64,000 bases of DNA from Pseudomonadota bacterium (GTDB lineage Bacteria; Desulfobacterota; Desulfovibrionia; Desulfovibrionales; Desulfovibrionaceae). The DNA lies in NCBI GenBank assembly GCA_018816865.1, contig JAHIUW010000011.1:62001-126000 (forward strand), in the 5' to 3' direction. The notes beneath the pieces are model-generated. The model did no database searches. It was given only the letters and a program-made list of their open reading frames with translations, and was not told where the DNA came from. Positions 11,384 to 20,758 of the stretch are shown piece by piece; the first letter of the stretch is position 1, and every line of letters starts with the position of its first letter. Both the position numbers and the translations under genes were made by a program.

Positions 11384-11413
11384 TTGACAGCAGAGGGCCA
11401 GGTTGGATAGATG
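11384..11413 (+). promoter_or_regulatory. Sigma70-type promoter of first tRNA-Gly
   Basis: TTGACA (11384-11389) and TAGATG (11408-11413) with an 18-base spacer, 33 bases ahead of the tRNA. The same TTGACAGCAG string starts the promoter of the next tRNA pair. Confidence 0.6.
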
Positions 11414-11445
11414 TCCACTCGCTTCAACGACGAAGCATCTCTCGA

Positions 11446-11520
<75 letters not shown>

Positions 11521-11529
11521 CGATTTTCC

Positions 11530-11555
11530 AAGGCCGGTCCCTGACCGGCCTTTTT
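11530..11555 (+). terminator. Rho-independent terminator after tRNA-Gly
   Basis: Perfect ten-pair stem AAGGCCGGTC/GACCGGCCTT with a three-base loop and a T run. Confidence 0.9.
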
Positions 11556-11668
11556 CGTTTTCAGCCTCAAAAACTGCCCGGAACAGCGTTTTGGGGCTTG
11601 CCCAACGCCCCCGGAAAATGTAGGTTCCCACCGAATCGATGGGGATTTGAAATTCATCCAGTAGATCA

Positions 11669-11697
11669 TTGACAGCAGTAAATCTCTGGACTATACG
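11669..11697 (+). promoter_or_regulatory. Sigma70-type promoter of tRNA-Cys/tRNA-Gly
   Basis: TTGACA (11669-11674), 17-base spacer, TATACG (11692-11697), 20 bases ahead of tRNA-Cys. Confidence 0.7.
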
Positions 11698-11717
11698 CTC
11701 AAATTCTTGATGCATGG

Positions 11718-11792
<75 letters not shown>

Positions 11793-11795
11793 CAA

Positions 11796-11870
<75 letters not shown>

Positions 11871-11880
11871 AAGCAATCAA

Positions 11881-11909
11881 ACGCCGACTTCCGAGTCGGC
11901 GTTTTTTTA
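11881..11909 (+). terminator. Rho-independent terminator after the tRNA pair
   Basis: Nine-pair stem ACGCCGACT/AGTCGGCGT followed by seven T. Confidence 0.92.
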
Positions 11910-11942
11910 TTCCCCGAGCAGAACAACCCGGGAGGACCTCAC

Positions 11943-12677
11943 GTGAGCACCAACGAGACCATCTCTCTGGACGCACCGCTGGATGAGTTGCTGGACTATG
12001 CAGGCCGGCGCTTCGAGGTCGCCTTCGAACCCGTGACCGCCAGCAAGCACACCCTGGATATCCTGCAGATCACGAACATGGCCAAGTATGTGGAGCGTAT
12101 CGCCTCCCACGCGGGCAAAGACGGCGTTGAACTGCCTTTCTGGGCCAAAATCTGGCCCTCGTCCATGGTCCTGGCCCATCTGGTCGGAAACCTACCGGTA
12201 CACCCCGAGGCCACGGTTCTGGAAATCGGTGCCGGCGTCGGCATCTGCGGTCTGGCGGCCGGGGCCGCGGGCTTCAAGGCCGTCATCACGGACATCAACC
12301 CCGACGCCCTGCTCTTCTCGCGCATCAACGTCCTGAAGAACGGCCTGGACGACCTGGTCACGGTTCAGCGCGCCGATTTCAGCCAAGACAATCTGGGCCG
12401 TCGCTTCGACATCATCGTCGGGGCCGAGGTCCTGTACATCGAAAAACTCCACCGAGGCCTTGCCAAATTCCTGGATGCGCACATCAAACACCAAGCCGGG
12501 GCCCAGATCCTCCTCTCCCGCGATCACAAGCGCAAGTCCATGCGCTTCTTCAAACTCATTGAGCAGGACTTCCACCAAGCCAACAAGACCATCGGCTGCA
12601 AGGCGTCCGATGACGGCGGAACCGAACGCTTTCTGTGCGACGTGATCCGCCTGACACCACGCAAACTCGCAGGATGA
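11943..12677 (+). CDS. Class I SAM-dependent (probable protein lysine) methyltransferase
   Basis: 244 residues. It has the SAM-binding motif I LEIGAGVGICGL near residue 97 and motif II acid in TDINPD, and the ELPFWAKIWPSS segment ahead of motif I that is characteristic of the METTL21/ETFB-lysine-methyltransferase group. GTG start at 11943 preceded by GGGAGG; an ATG-initiated longer frame would begin inside the tRNA and was rejected. Four bases separate its stop from the YcaO gene, so they are translationally linked. The target protein is unknown; a neighbour's product is a natural guess but unproven. Confidence 0.8.
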   Translation: MSTNETISLDAPLDELLDYAGRRFEVAFEPVTASKHTLDILQITNMAKYVERIASHAGKDGVELPFWAKIWPSSMVLAHLVGNLPVHPEATVLEIGAGVGICGLAAGAAGFKAVITDINPDALLFSRINVLKNGLDDLVTVQRADFSQDNLGRRFDIIVGAEVLYIEKLHRGLAKFLDAHIKHQAGAQILLSRDHKRKSMRFFKLIEQDFHQANKTIGCKASDDGGTERFLCDVIRLTPRKLAG

Positions 12678-12681
12678 TTGC

Positions 12682-14409
12682 ATGATCGAACTCAAAAGCT
12701 GCATCAAGACCTACACCGCAGACCAGGACAAGGCCATCACCCCCGAACAGACCGTGGCCCGTGTGCGCAGGCTGTTGCAAGACTACAGCAACGATATCCT
12801 CGCCGAGACCAGACGCATCGACACCGGTCGCCTGGAGATCCCTGTTTTTCTCTCCATCACCGGTCCTGGCGCGCGCAGGGTCATGCCCACCCGCAAACAG
12901 ATGGGCAAAGGCGCCTCTCCCATCCAGGCCGAAGCCTCGGCACTGATGGAACTGACCGAACGCTTTAGCTACTTTTCCTTCTGGGAGGACTACGGCGACT
13001 TCACCACGGCCACCTGGACCGAGGCCCAAGAGCGTTGGCCTGGAAGGGTCATGGACATGAGCCAGATCATCAAGGCCGCTGGAGACGACCTCTGCGCAGC
13101 CGAGGCAACGCGCATCATGGACCTCGTCTCCTGGAAGTTCTGCCCCGTGACCAACGTGAGTGCTGGACGCGAAGAGTACGTGCCCTTGGACTTGTTCAAG
13201 AAGCTTAATGAATTCAACGGATCAAGCGCCGGCAACACCTACGAGGAGTCCATCTTTCAGGGTGCCGCAGAACTCATCGAACGCCATGTCTGCGCCGTGA
13301 CCGACCGCAGCACCCCCCAGATGCCCACCATCGACCCCGAGGCCATCAGCGATCCGGTGCTCAAGCGGCTCATCGCCTGCTTTACGGACAACGGCCTCAA
13401 GGTCTGGCTCAAGGACATGACCCTGGGCTTTCCCGCGCCCACCGTAGCGGCCATCGCCTACGACCCGACGACCTTCCCCGCCACAAGCGAGATCGTCTAC
13501 ACCGCGGGCACGGCCTCCTCTCCGGCCAAGGCCGCAATCCGCGCCCTGACCGAGGTCGCCCAACTGGGTGGAGACTTCGAGACCGGAGCCAACTACGAGG
13601 CCTCCGGCCTGCCCAAGTACACGGCCGTGGACGATTTCAAGTGGCTCACCCTAGGTCCCATCGTCCATCTGGACAGCCTGCCCAGCCTGGAAAACGACGA
13701 CATCCTGGACGAACTGACAAGCCTGACCCGGGCCCTCACGGCCATGGGCTACACCCTGTACAGCGTGGCCACCACCCACCCGGACCTGGGCATCCCCGCC
13801 AACTACAATTTCGTACCCGGCTTCCTGTTCCGCGAACGCACCGAGCGCGCCAGCCTCGGCATGTTCGTAGGCCGCATCCTGGCCGAGGGCCTGCCGCTGC
13901 TTGAAGCCCATGAGGGACTGGATGTCCTGGAGCAGATCTACCCGGGCGCGTACTTTTTGCCCTTCTACCGGGCCATGCTCGCCCTGAAGGACGGGAATCT
14001 GCCCCTGGCGGCGGTACTATTTGCCATGGCCGAACCCCTGCAGGACAGTTCCGAAGACAAGGGCTTAGCCGCGTTCTACCAGGCCTTCGCCCTGACCCAG
14101 GCCAGCGAATTCGCAGCCGCACTGCCACACCTGGACCGAGCCATCGCTTACTCGGACGAGGTCAAGGAATACTTCAACCTGCGCGGCGTGGTCCGTTTCA
14201 AGGCCTGCCAGTACAAGACCGCGGCCGATGATTTCAAGGCAGCTCTGGATCTGGACTCTGGCTCGGCCATGGACCTTGCGAACCTGGGTTTGTGCTACAA
14301 GCACCTGGGACAAACCGAAGAGGCGCTGCATTGCCTGGCCAACGCCCTGCAACTGGACGAAGACCTGGTTTTTGCCCGCGAACACCTCGAAGAATTGCTG
14401 GGAGGCTAA
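12682..14409 (+). CDS. YcaO-domain protein with C-terminal TPR repeats
   Basis: 575 residues. The YcaO domain (about 40-400) shows the three helices that bind ATP and Mg: E-x3-E-x2-ER in the segment near residue 92, Q-x3-E-x2-ER near 193, and R-x3-E-x2-Q near 285. YcaO enzymes activate amide backbones with ATP for azoline, thioamide or related chemistry, or help RimO in E. coli. Residues about 425-575 form three to four TPR units. There is no peptide precursor or cyclodehydratase partner gene nearby. It sits between a protein methyltransferase and dsrC, hinting at a role in sulfur metabolism or protein modification; this is inference. Confidence 0.88.
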   Translation: MIELKSCIKTYTADQDKAITPEQTVARVRRLLQDYSNDILAETRRIDTGRLEIPVFLSITGPGARRVMPTRKQMGKGASPIQAEASALMELTERFSYFSFWEDYGDFTTATWTEAQERWPGRVMDMSQIIKAAGDDLCAAEATRIMDLVSWKFCPVTNVSAGREEYVPLDLFKKLNEFNGSSAGNTYEESIFQGAAELIERHVCAVTDRSTPQMPTIDPEAISDPVLKRLIACFTDNGLKVWLKDMTLGFPAPTVAAIAYDPTTFPATSEIVYTAGTASSPAKAAIRALTEVAQLGGDFETGANYEASGLPKYTAVDDFKWLTLGPIVHLDSLPSLENDDILDELTSLTRALTAMGYTLYSVATTHPDLGIPANYNFVPGFLFRERTERASLGMFVGRILAEGLPLLEAHEGLDVLEQIYPGAYFLPFYRAMLALKDGNLPLAAVLFAMAEPLQDSSEDKGLAAFYQAFALTQASEFAAALPHLDRAIAYSDEVKEYFNLRGVVRFKACQYKTAADDFKAALDLDSGSAMDLANLGLCYKHLGQTEEALHCLANALQLDEDLVFAREHLEELLGG

Positions 14410-14471
14410 CGGCCCTGAATCGAAGTCACTTTCCAGAAGCGACATTTTCGACGATTTCGCTACGGAATCCA

Positions 14472-14501
14472 TTGACAAAAAAGCATAGCCGCCATTAGAA
14501 T
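14472..14501 (+). promoter_or_regulatory. Sigma70-type promoter of dsrC
   Basis: TTGACA (14472-14477), 18-base spacer, TAGAAT (14496-14501). The leader to dsrC is about 160 nt. dsrC is thus transcribed separately from the YcaO gene, at least in part. Confidence 0.7.
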
Positions 14502-14669
14502 CTCATAACTTTTCAGCGACCAGTTTCTTGAAAACACCGTGGAGTTGAGTAGCGGAAGCTGCTTGTTCAATAGGTTGCCGGTTTTCCGGCTCAGGTTTAA
14601 ACTCTGGCATTCGTTAGTTTTTTTTTGGAACGTAAATGAAGCGTTCAAACACCTCAAAGGAGGACGAAC

Positions 14670-14987
14670 ATGGCTACTGTTGAATTTAAAGGCAAAAGCT
14701 TTGAGATTGATGAAGACGGCTTCCTGCAGCGTTTTGAAGACTGGAGCCCCGAGTGGGTTGAGTACGTACAGGAGTCCGAAGGCATCAAGGAAATGTCCGA
14801 CGAGCACCAGAAGGTTCTCGACTTCCTGCAGGACTACTACAAGAAGAACGGCATCGCTCCCATGGTGCGCATCCTCTCCAAGGTCACCGGCTTCAAGCTG
14901 AAGCACATCTACGAGCTGTTCCCCTCCGGCCCCGGCAAGGGCGCTTGCAAGATGGCTGGCCTGCCCAAGCCCACCGGCTGCGTCTAA
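14670..14987 (+). CDS. dsrC: DsrC, sulfur-carrier substrate of dissimilatory sulfite reductase
   Basis: 105 residues, the normal length. The C-terminal arm has both redox cysteines, Cys104 (penultimate residue) and Cys93 eleven residues earlier, separating true DsrC from TusE and RspA-type relatives. DsrC carries the sulfite-derived sulfur as a trisulfide between these cysteines from DsrAB to the membrane DsrMKJOP complex. Strong Shine-Dalgarno AAAGGAGG ahead of ATG, strong promoter and strong terminator fit a highly expressed monocistronic gene. dsrAB is not in the window. Confidence 0.97.
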   Translation: MATVEFKGKSFEIDEDGFLQRFEDWSPEWVEYVQESEGIKEMSDEHQKVLDFLQDYYKKNGIAPMVRILSKVTGFKLKHIYELFPSGPGKGACKMAGLPKPTGCV

Positions 14988-15010
14988 ACCGCACTCGGAT
15001 CTTGTTTCTC

Positions 15011-15040
15011 AAGCGGGAGCTACGGCTCCCGCTTTTTTTT
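15011..15040 (+). terminator. Rho-independent terminator after dsrC
   Basis: Stem AGCGGGAGC/GCTCCCGCT with a four-base loop, followed by seven T. Confidence 0.93.
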
Positions 15041-15119
15041 GCAAAAAAAACACGGGCAGATTTCTGCCCGCGCCTGCGTCGCCTCCACCCCGCAAACACC
15101 CGAGGCAAAACCATTCCGG

Positions 15120-17780
15120 CTATTTCTTCCGGCCCTTGCTCTGCTTTTCAATGTGTTTCTTGGCCAGTTTCTTCTGCTCGTCAAAGAATTTTGCCTTGCG
15201 TTTCTCGAACACCAGTGCCGTCTTGAACAAGGCGATGGTAAAAGCCATCAGACTGACAACGACAATCAGCCCCTTCTGAATACCCCAGCGCTGGCTCTCA
15301 ATGAAATCCGTGAGCCATGTGTAGTGATAGTTCTCACCCACAACAACGGCAACAGGCATGGCCACCAGCGCCAAGCCCAGGCCCACGATCTCCATCCACA
15401 TAAAACTCTTGCCCATGAGCAGGGCAAACAACGTCGCGTCACGCACGATCCTCAGCGTCACCAACCGGGATGAAAGACGCTTCAGATTCTCATCCACCTG
15501 CTTGAAGTATTCATGACTTTTGCGAAAATTCCTGGCCACCTTGAAATGCTGCTGTTTGACCCAGTTCAGCTTGGTGACACAAAAATTGAAATCCTTGTTG
15601 AACTCCCGCAGGGCGCGGGGGAATGGAAACCACGAGATCTCCTCATGGATACCCTTCAAGCGCCTGCGGAACAGTTCGGCCTGTTTCTGCAAAATTGCGA
15701 CTTCCTTGTCCACGCTGGATTTGAGCGCACGGGCGACACTGAGTTTTCCGGCCACCAACTTGTTGAAGACCACGTAATTCTCGATCTCGCAGAGCTGCAG
15801 GATACCACCAATCTGGCGCTTGGTCTTCTTGCTGAATTCATGGTCCGGGCCGAACCATTCCTCCACCTCATCCATCAGGCTGCGCAGCTTTACCTCCCCT
15901 TCCTTGGCCCCATGCTGGGCTGCAACCCAGCGCCCGTGGAGATTGGCCAGGATCTGCACCACGCCACGCTCGGCCTCCGGGTCGATAATGATGCGATTGA
16001 ACAGATTGGCGTCGTCGTCCACCAACTGGTCGATCAGCCCCACGGCATGTTCCGAAAACCCCATCTTGACCATACAGACGGCCTGGCGGTAATGCGGCTC
16101 GTCCCATTTCGGGCACAACACATAGGCTTCCTTGTACAACTGCATGGCCCCGTCAAAACGGCCCTGAACCTCCAATGCCCGGGCCTGGAGGTATTTGTGA
16201 TAGGCGAAATGGATGGGTGAGGTCCCCAGGGGCTCGGCCTCCTTCCAATAGCTGATCGCCCTCTCCAGATTCCCACGTTCCAGAACAATGAAGCCGAGCA
16301 GCGTCCGGAAGTGGAATTCCCGGGGATTGCGCAGCGCCCCTTCCTTTGCTTCGTGCTCGGCGTCGTGGACCTCGCCTGCCATCAATTTCTCGAAGGCCTG
16401 GGTCAAGGGCCCTTTTTCCAGGGGGGCCAACTTGTACAGACCAGCCGGCAGATCCTTGCCCAGGGAGCGCCAGATGAGGGGCATGGTCCGGAGCTGCCCC
16501 GGGGCATTTATCTCGAACAACGCGCGCAGCATTGTGCCCGCCTTATCGCCGTTGCCCAGCAGCTCTCTCATGGAGGGTACCGGATCGGCCTTGAGCGCCT
16601 CGCCCAATGCCTTCAAGCCCAGGTTGATGTCCTCCAGCCCCATCATGGAAAGATCCTTCCAGAGCTTGTCATCCAGATCCTGGAGCTTACGCGTGGGACA
16701 TTCGCTTTCAATATGATTGCGCAGCCCGCAATAAAAGCACGGTCGCTCCTTGCCCGCCAGAATCCCCACGGGCAGGGTGATGTTCAGACTGCCCTGCTCG
16801 TCGTCAAGGGAGTCCATGTCCAGCATGTGCACGTAGCACCAATCGCTCATCCGACTGCGCTCGAAACTGTAGCTGACGTCCTTGATCCGGTAGCGGTCAC
16901 CCAGCAAAAAGGCGGTGCGATAGCTCATATGCGGGAGGTCCGGGGCCATCTGGTCCCACTCGATGGGCACCTTGTTGGGTAACTCCTCGTTGAACTGATA
17001 GCCCCCCTTCTCCACGGCCAGCATCACGCTCGGCCAGTAGTTGCCCTCGTCGCCCTCCTTGGTCGCGCGGATCATGGTCAGAATCTCCCGACACCAGCGA
17101 TCCAGGCTCTTGTACGAACCCAGTTCGCAGATCAGGAAACCAGCCGAGATCATGTACTTGATCTTCAGACGCTTTAATATCTGCTCGATCTCCAAGAAGA
17201 AATTGCGCCAACCCTCCACAAAGGCCTTATCCAGGGGATTGCCCAGCGGCTTCAAGATGAAGAACCAGCCCAGGGAAGAGGTAAATCCCATGCGTGGGTC
17301 TCCGAACAGCTTGTGCCATTCAGTCGCGGCGATGCCCGAGGGGTGCTTCTCGGTCTTTTCCAGGGTGATACCTGGGATATTCCCCATATTTTCGATGATC
17401 TTGGGGTGCACCCAGACCTCGAACGCCCCGGGGATCATGGCCTGCTGGCTGTAGAGTTCGGAAGAGATTGACAAGGTCAACTCCAACTGGAACCCTATTG
17501 AAAGGCTGGTGGGCAGAATCTGGATGAAGACCGGAAGATCGTTCAGATTGGCCCAGACCTGCAGCCGGGCCATGGCGTGGAAAACGTCCTTGGTAAAGAA
17601 AAACCACAGGGCCTGCTGGTTTTCCGCTCGAATCTCCATGCCGCCGTAATCCCGGAAGGTGGAGGGAATGGCCTCGGTCAGCTCACCCGCCCAGACCATC
17701 CACACGGCGAAGCCGGGAGACGACATCCTGCTTTCATGCAGGGTCGGAAGATCCTTGAGCAACGACGAAAGCTTGTACAT
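15120..17780 (-). CDS. Large TPR/zinc-knuckle protein with C-terminal membrane segments, function unknown
   Basis: 886 residues. The first ~330 residues match no domain I recognise. A C-x2-C-x4-H-x4-C zinc-knuckle signature (CFYCGLRNHIESEC) lies near residue 347. TPR-like repeats occupy about 440-600, a basic helical region about 690-770, and two or three membrane segments about 785-855, ending in a Lys-rich tail. The start at 17780 (TAGGGAAC before ATG) is preferred over an in-frame ATG at 17792 without a ribosome site. It starts 32 bases from a divergent MoaE-like gene. Zinc knuckles of this form usually bind RNA or DNA; that role here is inference. Confidence 0.75.
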   Translation of the reverse strand: MYKLSSLLKDLPTLHESRMSSPGFAVWMVWAGELTEAIPSTFRDYGGMEIRAENQQALWFFFTKDVFHAMARLQVWANLNDLPVFIQILPTSLSIGFQLELTLSISSELYSQQAMIPGAFEVWVHPKIIENMGNIPGITLEKTEKHPSGIAATEWHKLFGDPRMGFTSSLGWFFILKPLGNPLDKAFVEGWRNFFLEIEQILKRLKIKYMISAGFLICELGSYKSLDRWCREILTMIRATKEGDEGNYWPSVMLAVEKGGYQFNEELPNKVPIEWDQMAPDLPHMSYRTAFLLGDRYRIKDVSYSFERSRMSDWCYVHMLDMDSLDDEQGSLNITLPVGILAGKERPCFYCGLRNHIESECPTRKLQDLDDKLWKDLSMMGLEDINLGLKALGEALKADPVPSMRELLGNGDKAGTMLRALFEINAPGQLRTMPLIWRSLGKDLPAGLYKLAPLEKGPLTQAFEKLMAGEVHDAEHEAKEGALRNPREFHFRTLLGFIVLERGNLERAISYWKEAEPLGTSPIHFAYHKYLQARALEVQGRFDGAMQLYKEAYVLCPKWDEPHYRQAVCMVKMGFSEHAVGLIDQLVDDDANLFNRIIIDPEAERGVVQILANLHGRWVAAQHGAKEGEVKLRSLMDEVEEWFGPDHEFSKKTKRQIGGILQLCEIENYVVFNKLVAGKLSVARALKSSVDKEVAILQKQAELFRRRLKGIHEEISWFPFPRALREFNKDFNFCVTKLNWVKQQHFKVARNFRKSHEYFKQVDENLKRLSSRLVTLRIVRDATLFALLMGKSFMWMEIVGLGLALVAMPVAVVVGENYHYTWLTDFIESQRWGIQKGLIVVVSLMAFTIALFKTALVFEKRKAKFFDEQKKLAKKHIEKQSKGRKK

Positions 17781-17812
17781 GTTCCCTACCATTTTCCGAA
17801 AGGAGTTAGCAG

Positions 17813-18178
17813 ATGGATATCACCAAGGCCATTGCCGAGCTAAAGACCCATCCCGATTTCACCAAGAACGTAGGCATGATCCTTGTCCATAACGGCGTTG
17901 TCCGCGCCACGTCCAGGGCCGATGGAGCCCAAGTAACGGCTGTGGACGTCAAGCCCGACCATGACAAGATCGCGGCCCTGTGCCGGGAATTCGAACAACG
18001 CCCCGGTATCTGGCGCGCCATGGCCGAAGCCAAGTCCGGCTGCCTGAAGCCCGGCGACGATCTGCTGTTCATCATCGTGGCCGGCGACTTCCGCGAAAAC
18101 GTCAAAGCCACGCTCTCCGAGTTGCTGGACCGCATCAAGGCCGAGGCCGTGAGCAAAAAAGAATCCTGTCTGCGCTAG
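17813..18178 (+). CDS. MoaE-like protein (molybdopterin synthase large-subunit family)
   Basis: 121 residues, against about 150 for E. coli MoaE. The fold pattern is recognisable: the HNGVVR segment near residue 26 and the GDDLLFIIVAGDFRENV block near residue 80 correspond to conserved MoaE positions. The C-terminal WK motif of canonical MoaE is missing, replaced by a short SKKESC end, and the usual HR pair is FR. It may be a diverged subunit or have a different role. Shine-Dalgarno AAAGGAG upstream. No moaD is adjacent. Confidence 0.75.
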   Translation: MDITKAIAELKTHPDFTKNVGMILVHNGVVRATSRADGAQVTAVDVKPDHDKIAALCREFEQRPGIWRAMAEAKSGCLKPGDDLLFIIVAGDFRENVKATLSELLDRIKAEAVSKKESCLR

Positions 18179-18203
18179 TTCCCCATCCACCCCGAGCATC
18201 CGC

Positions 18204-18240
18204 GAGAGGTCCAGGCAAGCGCCGCGGGCCTCTCTTTCTT
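18204..18240 (+). terminator. Terminator after the MoaE-like gene
   Basis: Nine-base arms GAGAGGTCC/GGGCCTCTC with one wobble, followed by TTTCTT. Confidence 0.6.
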
Positions 18241-18369
18241 GCCTCTCCAATCCTCACCATCTTGCCATCAGGACGACGAGGTGTCATTCTTTTCAAGCTG
18301 GCGGTGACGTAATCCCGTCATCACCGACACATTCGTTGCAAATCCCGTGCTATATCAATACAAGGGCAC

Positions 18370-19470
18370 ATGCGCATCATCCAAGTCGCCAATGTCCGCT
18401 GGTTCAACGCCACCTCCTGGTACGCCCTGTATCTGGCGCGCCTGCTGCGCGATGCGGGGCACGAACCGCTGGTCCTGACCCTGGAGGGCACCGAGAGCCA
18501 CGCCAAGGCCAGGGACTGGGGGCTGCCGGTGAGGACCCTGCCGCTGAATTCCTGCAACCCGCTGGTCGTGGTGCAACTGTACCACGAATTGTCGCGACTG
18601 GTGGCAGAGTTCAAGCCGCACGCGGTGAACTGCCACCGGGGCGAATCCTTCTGGCTGTGGGGCCTGCTCAAACGGCAGACCCGCTCCTTCCGCCTGATCC
18701 GCACCCGAGGCGATCAGCGCCTGCCCAAACATGATCCCGTCAACCGCTGGCTGCACGCCTCGGTGGCCGATGCCGTGGTGACCACCAACTCGGTGATGTA
18801 CGACCATTTTCATAAGCATTTCAGAATCCCGGAGTCCAATCTGCATCGCATTCTGGGTGGCGTGGACCGCGCACGGTTCAGCTTCTCGGATGCAGGCCGC
18901 GCCCGGGTGCGCGCCGAGTTCGGCTTTGGCCCGAAGGACCTCGTGGTCGGTCTGCTGGGCCGATTTGACGAGGTCAAGGGCCAGCGCGAACTGATCCAGG
19001 CCATCGCCGGGTTGCGTGCCATGGGCAAGACCGACCTCAAGCTGATGCTGGCGGGTTTCAGCAGCGCCATTCCCCAGGAGCAGATGCATACCTGGATCAA
19101 CGAGGCAGGCCTGGAGAAGGCGGCACTGATCACCGGCAACCGCGAGGATGTGGTTGACGTCATCTCGGCCATGGACCTGGGAGTCATCGCTTCCAAATGG
19201 TCCGAGACCATCGCCCGGGCGGCCTTGGAGATCATGTCCTGCGGGGTTCCGCTCATCGGCACCAGCGTGGGTGTGATGCCCGACCTCATCTCCGGGCGGG
19301 CCGTGTTTGCTCCGGACGACGTACAGGCCATGGCCGAAGCCATCGCCTGGGCCATGCCGAAGGCCATCCGCCAGAGGCTGGTCTCGCAGCAAGCCCAAAC
19401 AATGGAAGATTTGTCCGGCGACGCCTTTCTGGAACACACCCTGGCCGTGTACAAGGGAGGGTCCTCATGA
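18370..19470 (+). CDS. Glycosyltransferase family 4 protein
   Basis: 366 residues with a GT-B fold: N-terminal Rossmann acceptor domain (starts MRIIQVANVRW) and a C-terminal nucleotide-sugar domain with the LLGRFDEVKGQ segment near residue 197 and the E-x7-E region near 280 (ARAALEIMSCGVP). It probably acts at the cytoplasmic face of the inner membrane in lipopolysaccharide core or another surface glycan. The stop codon overlaps the next glycosyltransferase in an ATGA, so the pair is translationally coupled. Donor and acceptor cannot be told from sequence. Confidence 0.88.
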   Translation: MRIIQVANVRWFNATSWYALYLARLLRDAGHEPLVLTLEGTESHAKARDWGLPVRTLPLNSCNPLVVVQLYHELSRLVAEFKPHAVNCHRGESFWLWGLLKRQTRSFRLIRTRGDQRLPKHDPVNRWLHASVADAVVTTNSVMYDHFHKHFRIPESNLHRILGGVDRARFSFSDAGRARVRAEFGFGPKDLVVGLLGRFDEVKGQRELIQAIAGLRAMGKTDLKLMLAGFSSAIPQEQMHTWINEAGLEKAALITGNREDVVDVISAMDLGVIASKWSETIARAALEIMSCGVPLIGTSVGVMPDLISGRAVFAPDDVQAMAEAIAWAMPKAIRQRLVSQQAQTMEDLSGDAFLEHTLAVYKGGSS

Positions 19471-20585
19471 GCGGCAACGAGCGCATCGCCCTGATGTTGC
19501 CTAAGCTTTCCACTTACGGCGGGGCTGAAGGCTTCTCCTTTCGCCTGGCCACTGCCCTGGCTGCGGCGGGTTACCCCGTGGACTTCATCTGCGCCCGCCA
19601 GGAGACGGTGGAGCCCAAGGGGGTCAACGTCGTTTCCGTGGGCCGCCCACCTCTGGGTCGTGCCGCCAAAATCGCCTGGTTCGCCTATGCCGCCGAACGT
19701 GCCCGCCGTCGCGGGGGGTACGCCCTGACCCTGTCCATGGGCAAGACCGTGTGCCAGGATATCCTGCGCATGAGCGGCGGTCCCTTGTCCGAGTTCTGGC
19801 GGCTCTCCAAACGGGCCTACGCCCCCGGATTCGAGCGCGAATTCAAGATGCTACGTCGTCGGCTGGCCCCGGCCAACAGCCTGATCCGGCTTCTGGAGCA
19901 CCGCGCCTTAGAGAACCAGGAGCTGTGCATCGCGGTCTCGCACCGTGTGCAGGACTGGCTGCTGACGGCCCATCCCTGGCTGGCCGAACGGGAGATGAAG
20001 GTCATCTACAACCGCCCTGACCTGTCCCGTTTTTCCCCTGCCCGCGAGGACGAACGGACCCGCATTCGCAGCAATATGGGCCTGGGCCAGGCGGACAGAT
20101 TGATCGTACTGGCGGGCACCAACTTCGCGCTGAAAGGCCTGGGCACATTGATCCGAGCCTTGGTCTTCCTGCCGCGCGAAGTGCGGGTGCATGTGGCCGG
20201 CAACCGCAACCCCGGACATTTCAAGGCCCTGGCCCAATCCCTGGCCGTGCAGGACCGTCTGGCTTTTTTAGGCCGCGTGGACGACATGCCCTCCCTGTAC
20301 CAGGCCAGCGACCTGTTCTGCCTGCCATCGTTCTACGACACCTGTTCCAACGCCGTGTTGGAGGCCCTGGCCAGCGGCACCCGGGTCATCTCATCCCGGG
20401 ACAACGGCTCCAGCCACTTTCTGCCCCCCGAATGCGTGGTGGACGACCCAGGCGACGCCCGGGCCCTGGCCCGAGCCATCGAACAGTCATTGAATGCCCC
20501 CCGGCCCCAGGGATTCGACTGGCCCGAGGACGTGGAATCGGGCCTGGAGCCCTATCTGGACATCGTGCGCCGTCGACTGGGCTAA
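19467..20585 (+). CDS. Glycosyltransferase family 4 protein
   Basis: 372 residues, GT-B fold. The N-terminal GGAEGFSFRLA motif (residues 13-23) is typical of WaaG/RfaG-like enzymes and the C-terminal E-x7-E site is seen in CSNAVLEALASG near residue 300. Start ATG at 19467 overlaps the preceding stop. Together with the upstream gene it suggests sequential sugar additions to the LPS core; this is inferred from the family and pairing only. Confidence 0.88.
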   Translation: MSGNERIALMLPKLSTYGGAEGFSFRLATALAAAGYPVDFICARQETVEPKGVNVVSVGRPPLGRAAKIAWFAYAAERARRRGGYALTLSMGKTVCQDILRMSGGPLSEFWRLSKRAYAPGFEREFKMLRRRLAPANSLIRLLEHRALENQELCIAVSHRVQDWLLTAHPWLAEREMKVIYNRPDLSRFSPAREDERTRIRSNMGLGQADRLIVLAGTNFALKGLGTLIRALVFLPREVRVHVAGNRNPGHFKALAQSLAVQDRLAFLGRVDDMPSLYQASDLFCLPSFYDTCSNAVLEALASGTRVISSRDNGSSHFLPPECVVDDPGDARALARAIEQSLNAPRPQGFDWPEDVESGLEPYLDIVRRRLG

Positions 20586-20758
20586 GTTATCGCTCCAACC
20601 TCCCCAGCTTGCTGTTGAATTGCCAACGCCTGCGCGGCGTGCAATACTTTCCCTCAATCACAAGGGACGAATCTTGCATATCTCCCTCAATGCGACGCGC
20701 GTGCGTCGCACACGAAGCATCACTTAGTCCATTACCCCGTGATCACGGAGGATTCCGG

